The notes: generated by a model not told the origin, from the sequence alone. 64,000 nucleotides of DNA from Burkholderiales bacterium JOSHI_001 (GCA_000244995.1 CM001438.1:5250096-5314095), one strand, 5' to 3'; positions 51,218-59,387 are shown, counted from the stretch's first letter. Numbers and translations: made by a program.

Positions 51218-52210
51218 TCAATACTTGACGTACACATCGGTGGTCAGCGCGGCCAGGCTGGGCGCAGGCGCCGCCTTGGCTTCGGTGACCGCACGCTCGA
51301 TCAGGCCCAGCACCTCGTGGTCGATGGCCGTGAGCTCGGCCTGTGTCAACACGCCGGCGCCCAGGACAGCGGCCGAGAACTTCTTCAGGCAGTCCTTGTT
51401 GGCGCGGTTGTCTTCGTTCTCGCCGGGCGCGCGGTAGGTCTGCGCGTCGCCTTCGAAGTGGCCGTGGAAACGCACCATCTTGCATTCCAGCAAGGACGGC
51501 CCGCCGCCTTCACGCGCGCGTTTGATGATCTCGCCCGCGGCTTCGTACACCGCGAAGAAGTCGGTGCCGTCCACGGTGACGCCGGGCAGGCCGAAGCCGG
51601 CGGCGCGGTCCACGTAGCTGTCCACCGCCACGCCGTAGTCGCGGCTGGTGCTTTCGGCGTAGCCGTTGTTCTCCACCACGAAGATGACCGGCAGGTTCCA
51701 CACCGCCGCCAGGTTCAGGCTTTCCAGGAAGGTGCCCTGGTTGCTGGCGCCGTCGCCCACGAAACTGAGCGCCACATCGCTCTTGCCGCCCTTGGCCCGG
51801 TATTTGGCGGCCAGGCCCGCGCCGCAGGCCAGCGGCGCGCCGGCACCCAGGATGCCGTTGGCGCCCATCATCCCTTTGCTCAGGTCGGCGATGTGCATCG
51901 AGCCGCCCTTGCCTTCGCAACTGCCGCCCACCTTGCCGTAGATCTCCTTCATCATCGCCAGCGGGTCCACGCCCTTGGCGATGCAGTGGCCGTGGCCGCG
52001 GTGGGTGCTGGCGATGCGGTCGCCATCGCCCAGGTGCATCATGATGCCGGTGCCCGCGGCCTCTTCGCCCGCGTACAGGTGCACGAAGCCGGGGATGTCG
52101 CCGCGCGCGAAGTCCACGTGCAGGCGCTCCTCGAATTCACGAATCGTGCGCATGGTGCGGTAGGCCGAAAGCAGCTGGGCCTTGTCCAGTGGGAACGGGT
52201 TGCTGGCCAT
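51218..52210 (-). CDS. acoA: Acetoin dehydrogenase E1 alpha subunit
   Basis: A 330-residue ThDP-binding subunit. YRTMRTIREFEERLHVDFARGDIPGF, STHRGHGHCIAKG, GKGGSMH and the ThDP motif FVGDGASNQGTFLESLNLAAVWNLPVIFVVENN are clear, and the phosphorylation-loop type segment MVRFHGHFEGDAQTYR follows. The ATG at 52210 is preceded by GGAGA; the long open frame upstream is the shadow of acoX. It is the second gene of the aco operon, 38 bases after acoX. Confidence 0.96.
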   Translation of the reverse strand: MASNPFPLDKAQLLSAYRTMRTIREFEERLHVDFARGDIPGFVHLYAGEEAAGTGIMMHLGDGDRIASTHRGHGHCIAKGVDPLAMMKEIYGKVGGSCEGKGGSMHIADLSKGMMGANGILGAGAPLACGAGLAAKYRAKGGKSDVALSFVGDGASNQGTFLESLNLAAVWNLPVIFVVENNGYAESTSRDYGVAVDSYVDRAAGFGLPGVTVDGTDFFAVYEAAGEIIKRAREGGGPSLLECKMVRFHGHFEGDAQTYRAPGENEDNRANKDCLKKFSAAVLGAGVLTQAELTAIDHEVLGLIERAVTEAKAAPAPSLAALTTDVYVKY

Positions 52211-52248
52211 GGGGCGGGTCTCCTGTTGTTGACAAAAAGCGGCTGCCT

Positions 52249-53334
52249 TCAGGCGGCCGTCACGGGGGTGCGAAGCAGCCCCTGCGTTGCAGCGATGTGC
52301 ATGCAGCGGGCCACGTCCACGGTGAAGAAAGCGTTCTCGCGCAGCGTGGCGGTGACGCGTTCGCCGGGCTCGAAGCCCAGTTCGCGTTCCCCGTCCAGCG
52401 CCACGGTGCCGGCGTCCTGGGCGATGAGCAGGGGCTCGTCGGCCACCATGCGCTGCCAGCGTGCGATGGGCACGGGCCGCACCAGGCCGGGCGCGATGGG
52501 GGCGTTCAGGTTCAGCAGCGCGTGCCGGGCGTCGTGCGCCATCTCCACCGCCAGGCCGCCGGGCTGTGTGCGGTCCACCGGCTCCAGCAGGCCGCCGATG
52601 GCCGACAGGCCGATGCACTGCGGGTCGGCGAAGGCCAGGTAGGCGGCCTGCAGGGCCTCGGGCTTCCACAGCGCGCGCGCGCCGATGAAGCGGTCGCTGG
52701 TGATGACGGCGTCCACGATGGCGATGTCCAGCAGTTCGCGCTGCGGCGAGGCCACGCTCACCTCGATCAGCTTGTTGCCGGCCAGCGCCTGCGCCGCAGG
52801 GATGCGCCCGCTGGCGTACAGGCCCACCGCCATGCCGGTGATGGTGGGCTCGCGCATTTCGGGGAAGGCGTTGTTGGTGCCGGTGGACAGGCCCGCCACC
52901 GGGATGCGCGAGCCGCAGCGCAGCAGTTCGCGCACCACCGCGCGGTGGGTGCCGTCGCCACCCAGCACCACGATGACGGCCACGCCCGCTTCCACCATGC
53001 GGCGCGTGGCCTCGAAGGTGTCGTCCACGGTGGACGTGGGCTCGAAGTCCAGGTAGTCCAGCTGGGGGTAGCGCGCGGCGTGCTCGCCGCGGTTCACCTG
53101 GCCGCGTTCACGCTGCAGGGTGCGTTCCAGCAGGGCGCGGATGCCGCCGCGGTCGGGCATCATCAGCGTGCGCGCCACGCCGCAGGAACCGGCGGCGGCC
53201 AGCATGCGCAACACGATGTTGACGCGGTCGCTGGTCTGCAGGTTGCCGGCATTGGCCACCACGCGGCGGATGTCGCGCGCCGACACCGGGTTGGCGACCA
53301 CGCCGATCAGGGGTGAAGGGACGGATGCACTCAT
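52249..53334 (-). CDS. acoX: AcoX, NAD kinase-like protein of the acetoin cluster
   Basis: This 361-residue protein belongs to the ATP-NAD kinase/AcoX family. LIGVVANPVSARDIRRVVANAG opens the fold, VVLGGDGTHRAVVREL is the kinase GGDGT motif and GLSTGTNNAFPEM the second diphosphate-binding loop. AcoX accompanies acoABC in many Proteobacteria, but its biochemical role is unsettled. The ATG at 53334 gives the usual N-terminus, but it lies only three bases beyond the start predicted by the sigma-54 promoter. A GTG at 53301 is an alternative, though it has no ribosome-binding site. It is the first gene of the aco operon. Confidence 0.92.
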   Translation of the reverse strand: MSASVPSPLIGVVANPVSARDIRRVVANAGNLQTSDRVNIVLRMLAAAGSCGVARTLMMPDRGGIRALLERTLQRERGQVNRGEHAARYPQLDYLDFEPTSTVDDTFEATRRMVEAGVAVIVVLGGDGTHRAVVRELLRCGSRIPVAGLSTGTNNAFPEMREPTITGMAVGLYASGRIPAAQALAGNKLIEVSVASPQRELLDIAIVDAVITSDRFIGARALWKPEALQAAYLAFADPQCIGLSAIGGLLEPVDRTQPGGLAVEMAHDARHALLNLNAPIAPGLVRPVPIARWQRMVADEPLLIAQDAGTVALDGERELGFEPGERVTATLRENAFFTVDVARCMHIAATQGLLRTPVTAA

Positions 53335-53348
53335 CGGCCCCTGTATGC

Positions 53349-53363
53349 GCAACCGGCGTGCCA
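53349..53363 (-). promoter_or_regulatory. Sigma-54 (-24/-12) promoter of the aco operon
   Basis: On the minus strand TGGCAC-GCCGG-TTGC matches the sigma-54 consensus TGGCAC-N5-TTGC in all ten fixed positions. It directly precedes acoX and would start transcription near 53337. The nearby acoR gene encodes the expected enhancer-binding activator. Confidence 0.85.
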
Positions 53364-53446
53364 AGGCCCAGAGTGCGCTGCAGCATGGGACACACCACCG
53401 GGCGTGGTGCGGGCACCAGGGCGCGCCCTCTGGCGCGCTGCAGCAA

Positions 53447-53486
53447 TGTCACCCAGTGACAGGTGTCACAGCCTCAGGCTGTGACA
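53447..53486. promoter_or_regulatory. Array of TGTCAC/GTGACA inverted repeats (probable AcoR UAS)
   Basis: Alternating TGTCAC and GTGACA units stand at 53447-53452, 53456-53461, 53464-53469 and 53481-53486. They form a 6+3+6 palindrome (53447-53461), an abutting 6+2+6 one (53456-53469) and a 10+3+10 one (53464-53486, arms TGTCACAGCC/GGCTGTGACA, spacer TCA). They lie roughly 110-150 bases before the predicted aco transcription start, the normal place of an enhancer for a sigma-54 activator. Confidence 0.75.
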
Positions 53487-53531
53487 TCCGCCACGGCTGC
53501 GGCACCCCAAGAGGCGGCACCGCCGCCGGTG

Positions 53532-53675
53532 TCAGGCGTGGTCCAGGGCGTTGGGCGTGGACAGGCCCAGGGCCAGCAGGCCAATGAGCAGCAGGCCCAG
53601 CGGGTAGGTGGCGTCAACGGGCCAGGCCAGCATGGCCAAGGCCAGGGGCAGCAGCGCTTGCGGAATTAGTTTCAA
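53532..53675 (-). CDS. Small hydrophobic protein (47 aa), TTG start
   Basis: A 47-codon frame starting at TTG 53675, immediately behind an excellent AGGAGA ribosome-binding site. The product (LKLIPQALLPLALAMLAWPVD, then YPLGLLLIGLLALGL) is almost entirely hydrophobic with two potential helices and an ANALDHA-like polar end. The signal for a real start is the ribosome-binding site, since no ATG is present. Upstream, in the same direction, lies the DUF2946 gene. The function is unknown. Confidence 0.5.
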   Translation of the reverse strand: MKLIPQALLPLALAMLAWPVDATYPLGLLLIGLLALGLSTPNALDHA

Positions 53676-53748
53676 GGCGTTCTCCTGAGGGGACAGCAGC
53701 CGGGCGCAGGGGGCGGCACAGCGACCTCGGGCCACGGGGACCGGGGGT

Positions 53749-54138
53749 TCAGGAGATCGAGGGCGGTGCGCGTGGTCGGGCGCGCCAGCGGTCCCGGGGA
53801 TGGAGCTCGGGCTGGGCCCAGGCTGCGGCAGGGCCGGCGTCCGCCAGGGCCAGCAGGGCCAGCGCCACGGGTGCCAGCGGCAGCCCATCCGGCAGGTCGC
53901 GGTCCAGCGAACACAGCGGGCAATGCGCCAGCAGGCGCTGCCAGGTGTCACTGTCTGCCGGGGTGGGCCGGGCCGCAGCGCCAGCCTGGCCCGCCGTGGC
54001 ACAGCCCTGGGCCCAGGGCTGGGACTCACCGCGCGCGTGGGCCATGCCACGCGACAGTGTGGGCACCAGTGCAGCCGCCAGCAGCAGGGTGAAGACCACC
54101 CGCGCCCATGCCTGTCGCCGCATCGTTGCCGCCGTCAT
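53749..54138 (-). CDS. DUF2946-like exported protein
   Basis: This 129-residue protein has an N-terminal hydrophobic segment (RRQAWARVVFTLLLAAALVPTLSRGMA), a short loop, the motif LAHCPLCSLDRDLPDG and a second hydrophobic stretch (PLAPVALALLALADAG). The HCPxC core between two hydrophobic parts is what defines DUF2946, a family often found near copper-handling genes. It lies 174 bases downstream of a copper-storage-type gene on the same strand. M1 is placed at ATG 54138, but ATG 54123 is also possible. Confidence 0.68.
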   Translation of the reverse strand: MTAATMRRQAWARVVFTLLLAAALVPTLSRGMAHARGESQPWAQGCATAGQAGAAARPTPADSDTWQRLLAHCPLCSLDRDLPDGLPLAPVALALLALADAGPAAAWAQPELHPRDRWRARPRAPPSIS

Positions 54139-54312
54139 GGGCGCCAGTCTAGGGCCCGTGCCGAGGCCGCGGCTGCGACCGAACGCCACGCGGCGACGTA
54201 TCCACGCGGCCGGTCCAGGCCTCGTGCCGGGGTGATGCGTCCATGAATTCAGCCCTGGGTGCCACCACCGCGCCCGCAGCGCGGCGGAACGGCGCAAGCC
54301 GCAAACCCAGGT

Positions 54313-54768
54313 TCAGGCGGCGACCTTGCGGCAGTCGTCGGCGCAGGCCTTGCACGCGTCGGCGCAGTCCTTGCACTGCGAGTGCTTCTTCTCGTGCTTG
54401 CGGCATTCCTTCTCGCAAGCCAGGCAAGTGTCGATGGCCACCTTGGCCAGCGCCGGCAGGCGCGGCGCGTCCTGGGCCGCCAGCGAACGCAGCGCGGTGC
54501 AGACCGCGATCAGTTCATTCACCGACTTGGCGCATTCGGCCATGTCCTTTTCGCCTTCGGCCAGCACGATGTGGCAATGCGCCAGGCAGGTTTCGCCGGT
54601 CATCACGCAGTGCGCGGCCGACTGCATGACGGCGTCGTACTTGCCGCCGCCGGCCGGGTGGTGGTGGGCATGGGCGTCAGCGGCCTTGGGCTTGGGTTTG
54701 GACTGCGCCAGGGCGCCGAAGGCGGCGGTGGCCGCTGCTGCGGCGGTCATGAGGGCTCGGCGTTGCAT
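54313..54768 (-). CDS. Csp-like four-helix cysteine-rich (copper storage) protein
   Basis: This 151-residue protein starts MQRRALMTAAAAATAAFGALA, an RR-containing Tat-like signal. A His-rich linker (DAHAHHHPAGGG) is followed by a four-helix bundle with regularly spaced cysteines: HCVMTGETCLAHCHIVL, MAECAKSV, IDTCLACEKECRKHEKKHSQCKDCADACKACADDCRK. The pattern matches the copper storage proteins (Csp), which load many Cu(I) ions into the bundle core. It would act in the periplasm. CAAGGAG precedes the ATG; the longer open frame overlaps nothing useful. It sits between acoR and acoX but has no evident link to acetoin. Confidence 0.85.
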   Translation of the reverse strand: MQRRALMTAAAAATAAFGALAQSKPKPKAADAHAHHHPAGGGKYDAVMQSAAHCVMTGETCLAHCHIVLAEGEKDMAECAKSVNELIAVCTALRSLAAQDAPRLPALAKVAIDTCLACEKECRKHEKKHSQCKDCADACKACADDCRKVAA

Positions 54769-54843
54769 GGGGGCTCCTTGAGGTGCGATAAAAAAATCGA
54801 CCCGCATTCTCTCGCGACGCCGGGCGCACCGCCCTGTGCCAGA

Positions 54844-56832
54844 TCAGCCCGGCGGGATGTCCTGCACCCGCAACGGGGACTGCAAGCCCCAGCGCTTCAT
54901 GCGGCGGTACAGGGTCATGCGGGCCAGTCCCAGTTGGCGCGCCACCACGCTCACATTCCAGTGCGCCGCGCGCAAATACTGCAGCAGCAGCAGGGCTTCG
55001 GCCGGCAGGGCGGTGTCTCCACCCGCGACCGGGCCACCGGGATGGTGCAGCGCGGCGCGGGCCGCGGCCACCAGTTCATCGGGCAGGTCGGCGGCGCGGA
55101 TGTAGCCGCCGCTGCACACCGCGCGCGCCACTTCCAGCGCATTGGCCATCTCGCGCAGGTTGCCGGGCCAGTGCCAGGCCTTCAGCCAGTCCATGGCGTC
55201 GGGCGCCACCGCGGGGGCGGGCGTGCCGCCGGCCTGCAGCAGGCGGTCCACCAGCCAGGGCAGGTCGCTGCGTTCACGCAGGGCGGGCAGGTGGAAATGG
55301 GCGCCGTTCAGGCGGTAGTACAGGTCGTCGCGGAACTGGCCGGCACGCACCTGCGCTTCCAGGTCGCGGTGGGTGGCAGAGATGACGCGCAGGTTCACCG
55401 GCACCGGCCGCGCCGCGCCCACGGGCAGCACTTCGCGCTCGGCCAGCACGCGCAGCAGCCGGGCCTGGGCCGACGGGGGCATGTCCCCGATCTCGTCCAG
55501 GAACAGGGTGCCGCCGTCGGCTTCCATGATGAGGCCACGCTTGCCGCGCGCCAACGCCCCGGTGAAGCTGCCGGCGGTGTGGCCGAACAGCTCGCTTTCG
55601 ATCAGGCCTTCGGGAATGGCGGCGCAGTTCACCGCGACGAAGGGCTTGTGCTGGCGCGCGCTGGCTTCGTGCAGGGCCTTGGCAAAGTACTCCTTGCCGG
55701 TGCCGGTTTCGCCGGTGATCAGCAGGCTGACCGGCGAATGCACCAGGCGCGCCGCGCGCTCCACCTGGCGCTGCAGGCGGGCGTCGCCGCCGCACAGCCG
55801 GGCCAGGGCGGGCGGCAGCGCTTGCGGCTGCGCGGTGACAGGCGTGCCGGCCCAGCGCGTGGGCGGCGGCGTGGCGCTGGCGAACAGCAGCCGGCCGCTG
55901 CCGGCCAGCGTGAGCGCGCGCTGCTCCTGGGGCTGGCTGTGCACGAAACGGCCCAGGTCGCTGAAGCGGGCGGTGAACAGGCGTTCGAAGGGCTGGCCGA
56001 TCAGCGGCAGGCCGGCCCCGGCGCCATCGGCCTGCAGCAGCAACTGCGCACGGCGGTTGTGGCCGATGATGCGCCCGGCCGCGTCCAGCGCCAGCAGGTA
56101 CTCGGGGTTCACGTCCAGGAACTCGGGCGAGGGGTTGAGCTTCACCACCCAGTCGTTGCGGAACCAGCGCAGGAAGTTGGCGTTTTCCACGTGGTGCGCA
56201 TACACCTTCACCAGCTGCAGCGCCAGGTGCTGGCTGCTCTTGGCCTGGGGCGATGTCAGCGCCGAGATGTCCAGGATGGCGTTCATGCGCCCCAGCGGGT
56301 CGTACACCGGCGCGGCGGTGCAGGTCAGCGGGATGTGGGTGGCGTCGAAGTGGTCGTCCTGGTGCACGGTGAGCGCGCAGCCGGTGGCGATGGCGGTGCC
56401 CACGCCGCAGGTGCCGGCATGCTGTTCGCTCCAGTCGGCGCCCAGGTACAGGCCGGCACGGCGCAGGCTGCTGTCCAGCTGCAGGTCGCCGATGAAATCC
56501 ACCGTCACCCCGCGCTCGTCGGTCAGCAGCACGCAGTAGCCCATGCCGGCCACCTGCTGGTACAGGGTTTCCAGGCCATGGCGGGCGATGTGCAGGAACT
56601 CGTCGATGCGCTCACGGTGTTCGCGCAGGCGCTGCGCCGGCAGGATGACCGCCGGCTGCATGCGCGTGGGGTCCAGCCGGTGCTGGTGCACGCAGCGGGC
56701 CCAGGAGTCGTGGATCAGCGCGTCCGGGGTGTGCAGCGCCGCCATCTCCGGCGTGAGGGCCTGGCCGTGCCCGGCCAGCTGCATCACGGCGTGGATGTGG
56801 TCGCGCTGGCGCTCATGTTGCTGCAAGCCCAT
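54844..56832 (-). CDS. acoR: Sigma-54-dependent acetoin catabolism activator AcoR
   Basis: A 662-residue bacterial enhancer-binding protein. The N-terminal sensor (about 50-200, IHDSWARCVHQHRLDPTRM, GAF-like segment with GTCGVGTAIATG) and a PAS-like part (YLLALDAAGRIIGHNRRAQ) precede the AAA+ domain with GETGTGKEYFAKALH (Walker A), ESELFGHTAGSFTGA (a GAFTGA variant with Ser) and GGTLFLDEIGDMP (Walker B). The C-terminal Fis-type helix-turn-helix is VVARQLGLARMTLYRRMKRWG. AcoR activates sigma-54 promoters in response to acetoin. The aco operon with its -24/-12 promoter lies 1.5 kb away in the same orientation. It starts at ATG 56832 with GGAGA. Confidence 0.94.
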   Translation of the reverse strand: MGLQQHERQRDHIHAVMQLAGHGQALTPEMAALHTPDALIHDSWARCVHQHRLDPTRMQPAVILPAQRLREHRERIDEFLHIARHGLETLYQQVAGMGYCVLLTDERGVTVDFIGDLQLDSSLRRAGLYLGADWSEQHAGTCGVGTAIATGCALTVHQDDHFDATHIPLTCTAAPVYDPLGRMNAILDISALTSPQAKSSQHLALQLVKVYAHHVENANFLRWFRNDWVVKLNPSPEFLDVNPEYLLALDAAGRIIGHNRRAQLLLQADGAGAGLPLIGQPFERLFTARFSDLGRFVHSQPQEQRALTLAGSGRLLFASATPPPTRWAGTPVTAQPQALPPALARLCGGDARLQRQVERAARLVHSPVSLLITGETGTGKEYFAKALHEASARQHKPFVAVNCAAIPEGLIESELFGHTAGSFTGALARGKRGLIMEADGGTLFLDEIGDMPPSAQARLLRVLAEREVLPVGAARPVPVNLRVISATHRDLEAQVRAGQFRDDLYYRLNGAHFHLPALRERSDLPWLVDRLLQAGGTPAPAVAPDAMDWLKAWHWPGNLREMANALEVARAVCSGGYIRAADLPDELVAAARAALHHPGGPVAGGDTALPAEALLLLQYLRAAHWNVSVVARQLGLARMTLYRRMKRWGLQSPLRVQDIPPG

Positions 56833-56957
56833 GCCGGTGTCTCCTGCTGCCCCCGGCGGCCGACCGCGTCTGGCGCACGGCCTGATGCTGCTTGGGGGAA
56901 GGGCAATGTACACGTGGCCGCGGCGCGCCGCCAGCGCAGCGACCCGGGCGGCCACGC

Positions 56958-57641
56958 TCAGGCGGCCAGCGCCGCCTTCATGGCGCCGATGACGGCGCGG
57001 TAATCCTTCTGCCCGAAGATGGCGCTGCCGGCCACGAAGGTGTCGGCACCGGCGTCGGCCACGGCGCGGATGTTGTCGGCCTTGATGCCGCCGTCCACTT
57101 CCAGGCGGATGGGCCTGCCGCTGGCGTCGATCATGCGGCGCAGCTTCTCCACCTTGCGCAAGGCACTCGGGATGAAGCTCTGCCCGCCGAAGCCGGGGTT
57201 CACGCTCATCACCAGCACCAGGTCCACCTTGTCCATCACCCACTCCAGCGCGTCCACCGGGCTGGCGGGGTTGAAGACCAGGCCGGCCTGGCAGCCGGCG
57301 GCCTTGATCAATTGCAGGGTGCGGTCCACGTGGGTGCTGGCGTCGGGGTGGAAGCTGATGACATCGGCCCCGGCCTGGGCGAAGGCGGCGGCCAGCGCGT
57401 CCACCGGCTGCACCATCAGGTGCACGTCGATGGGCACGCGGCTGCCGTCGGGCTTCACCGCATGCTTTCGGATGGCTTCGCACACCATGGGCCCGAAGGT
57501 CAGGTTGGGCACGTAGTGGTTGTCCATCACGTCGAAATGGATCCAGTCGGCGCCGGCGGCGATGACGTCGCGCACCTCCTCGCCCAGGCGGGACAGGTCG
57601 GCGGACAGGAGCGAAGGGGCGATGCAGGGGGTTGCGGTCAT
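56958..57641 (-). CDS. rpe: Ribulose-phosphate 3-epimerase
   Basis: This 227-residue TIM-barrel enzyme interconverts ribulose 5-phosphate and xylulose 5-phosphate (pentose-phosphate or Calvin cycle). [17 protein letters not shown], the metal-binding [26 protein letters not shown]-type [24 protein letters not shown] and the phosphate loop [28 protein letters not shown] are all complete. ATG 57641 gives the standard N-terminus. It is divergent from apaG across 82 bases containing a 13-bp inverted repeat, and followed by acoR after 125 bases. Confidence 0.97.
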   Translation of the reverse strand: MTATPCIAPSLLSADLSRLGEEVRDVIAAGADWIHFDVMDNHYVPNLTFGPMVCEAIRKHAVKPDGSRVPIDVHLMVQPVDALAAAFAQAGADVISFHPDASTHVDRTLQLIKAAGCQAGLVFNPASPVDALEWVMDKVDLVLVMSVNPGFGGQSFIPSALRKVEKLRRMIDASGRPIRLEVDGGIKADNIRAVADAGADTFVAGSAIFGQKDYRAVIGAMKAALAA

Positions 57642-57668
57642 GCCGTGGCGAGCTTTATCAGGGGTGAG

Positions 57669-57720
57669 GGCCATTCTAGGAAGGCGGCGGCGCGGCGCGG
57701 GACCGGCTCCTAGAATGGCC
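57669..57720. promoter_or_regulatory. Symmetric divergent promoter region of rpe and apaG
   Basis: GGCCATTCTAGGA (57669-57681) and TCCTAGAATGGCC (57708-57720) form a perfect 13-bp inverted repeat with a 26-base spacer. Each arm contains a TAGAAT -10 hexamer pointing outward: 57678-57673 towards rpe and 57711-57716 towards apaG. For apaG the predicted start falls at about its ATG, suggesting a leaderless message. Confidence 0.55.
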
Positions 57721-57723
57721 CGC

Positions 57724-58098
57724 ATGGCCCGACCCGAAATGAAGTGCAAAGTGGTGGTGCGCCCGCTGCCCGAGCAGACCGACACCGCCCGCGAGCAGTA
57801 CGCCTACGCGTACACCATCACCATCACCAACAGCGGCGACACGCCCGCGCAGTTGGTGGCTCGGCAGTGGCACATCGTGGACCATCGCGGCACCGAACAA
57901 GAGGTGCGCGGCCTGGGCGTGGTGGGCCACCAGCCGCTGCTCAAGCCCGGCGAGAGTTTTGAATACACCAGCTGGGCGCAAATCGCCACGCCGCAGGGGT
58001 CGATGAGCGGGCGCTACTTCTGCATCACCGAAGACGCGCACTGGTTCGAAGCGCCGGTGGAAGAGTTCGCGCTGGCCGATACCAGCGCCCTGCACTGA
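57724..58098 (+). CDS. apaG: ApaG protein
   Basis: ApaG is a 124-residue fibronectin-III-like beta-sandwich protein whose cellular role is not settled (linked to cobalt and magnesium effects in enterobacteria). The product shows [49 protein letters not shown] and [12 protein letters not shown], and its length equals the family norm when started at ATG 57724. ATG 57715, three codons earlier, lies inside the proposed -10 hexamer and is therefore less likely. Confidence 0.96.
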   Translation: MARPEMKCKVVVRPLPEQTDTAREQYAYAYTITITNSGDTPAQLVARQWHIVDHRGTEQEVRGLGVVGHQPLLKPGESFEYTSWAQIATPQGSMSGRYFCITEDAHWFEAPVEEFALADTSALH

Positions 58099-58104
58099 AG
58101 CGTC

Positions 58105-58239
58105 TCAGCGTTCGTCTTCGGGCGGCGGCACGCGCTCGCCGCGCGAGCGCCCGGCGAACATGGTCCACCACACGATGAAGATCAACAGGCACCCGGCGCC
58201 CAGCGCTTCCAGCAACATCACCCACATGGCCGCCAGCAT
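58105..58239 (-). CDS. Small single-helix membrane protein (44 aa) overlapping mltA start
   Basis: A 44-codon frame reads MLAAMWVMLLEALGAGC, one membrane helix to about residue 28, then a charged tail RSRGERVPPPEDER. The clean helix-plus-charged-tail layout looks like a real small protein. Its start (58239, or 58227 at Met5) overlaps the 5' end of the divergent mltA gene by 2-14 bases, which is unusual. It converges with apaG (six-base gap). Function unknown, and it could be a chance frame. Confidence 0.45.
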   Translation of the reverse strand: MLAAMWVMLLEALGAGCLLIFIVWWTMFAGRSRGERVPPPEDER

Positions 58240-59362
58240 ACCCGCGCGCGCGTTGACGCTGGCGTTGGCTGCCGCGGCCCTGCTGGCCGCCTGCGGCACA
58301 CCCCCGCCACCCGCCCCGGGCCCGGCCGCACCGGCGGCCAGCGCACCGGCCAGCAGCACCCAAGACCTGATGCGTCCGCGCGCGCGTTGGGCCCGCGCCG
58401 ACTGGGGCGACCTGCCCGGCTGGGACGCCGACCGCGCCCGCGAACTGTGGCCGGCCCTGGCCGCCGGCTGCGCCAGGCCGGCCGAGGGCTGGGCCGTGGC
58501 CTGCCAGCGCCTGCTGGCCAGCCCGCCGGCCAGCGACGAGCAGGCGCGCGAACTGCTGCAGCGCCACCTGCAACCCTTCCGTGTGGAAGCCCTGGACGGC
58601 AGCGTGCAGGGCCTGGCCACTGGCTACTTCGAACCCCTGGTGCAGGCCATGCGCCTGCCGCGCTACGGCTTTCAGGCGCCGCTGCACCGCGCGCCGCCCG
58701 ACCTGGGCACCCGCAAGCCCTACTGGACGCGCCAGCAACTGGACACCCTGCCCGAGGCCAAGGCCAGCCTGCGCGGCCACGAGATCGCCTTCCTGGCCGA
58801 CCCCATGGACGTGCTGCTGCTGCAGGTGCAGGGTTCGGGCCGGCTGCGCGTGACCGAGCCCGACGGCAAGGAGCGCAACACCCGCGTGGCCTACGCCGGC
58901 CACAACGACCAGCCCTACCGTTCGGTGGGCCGCTGGCTGATCGAGAACGGCGAGCTGAAACCCGACGAGGCGTCCTGGCCCGGCATCCGCGACTGGGCGC
59001 GGCGCAACCCGGGCAAGGTGAACAGCCTGCTGTGGAGCAACCCGCGCGTGGTGTTCTTCCGCGAGGAAGCCCTGCTCGACGACAACGTGGGGCCGCGCGG
59101 CGCGCAGGGCGTGCCGCTCACACCGCAGCGCAGCGTGGCGGTGGACCCGCAGGCCGTGCCCTACGGCACGCCGCTGTGGATAGACACCACCGAACCCCTG
59201 GGCAGCGCCCCCTTGCGCCGCCTGGTGATGGCGCAGGACACCGGCAGCGCCATCCAGGGCGCGGTGCGGGTGGACTATTTCTGGGGCTGGGGCTGGCAGG
59301 CCGAGCAGTCGGCCGGGCGCATGAAACAGGCGCTGAAGGTGTGGGCGCTGTGGCCGAAGTGA
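58226..59362 (+). CDS. mltA: Membrane-bound lytic murein transglycosylase A
   Basis: A 378-residue outer-membrane lipoprotein that cleaves the glycan strands of peptidoglycan to 1,6-anhydromuropeptides. The signal ends with lipobox LLAAC. The MltA domain contains ATGYFEPLVQAMRLP, FLADPMDVLLLQVQGSGRL, VAYAGHNDQPYRSVGRWLIENGEL, then VDPQAVPYGTPLWIDT and the 3D-domain end MAQDTGSAIQGAVRVDYFWG carrying the catalytic Asp. ATG 58226 gives a proper basic n-region; the open frame extends 22 codons upstream without signal character. Confidence 0.95.
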   Translation: MAASIPARALTLALAAAALLAACGTPPPPAPGPAAPAASAPASSTQDLMRPRARWARADWGDLPGWDADRARELWPALAAGCARPAEGWAVACQRLLASPPASDEQARELLQRHLQPFRVEALDGSVQGLATGYFEPLVQAMRLPRYGFQAPLHRAPPDLGTRKPYWTRQQLDTLPEAKASLRGHEIAFLADPMDVLLLQVQGSGRLRVTEPDGKERNTRVAYAGHNDQPYRSVGRWLIENGELKPDEASWPGIRDWARRNPGKVNSLLWSNPRVVFFREEALLDDNVGPRGAQGVPLTPQRSVAVDPQAVPYGTPLWIDTTEPLGSAPLRRLVMAQDTGSAIQGAVRVDYFWGWGWQAEQSAGRMKQALKVWALWPK

Positions 59363-59387
59363 ACCGAGGCGCGCCCAGGGCGGCGCG

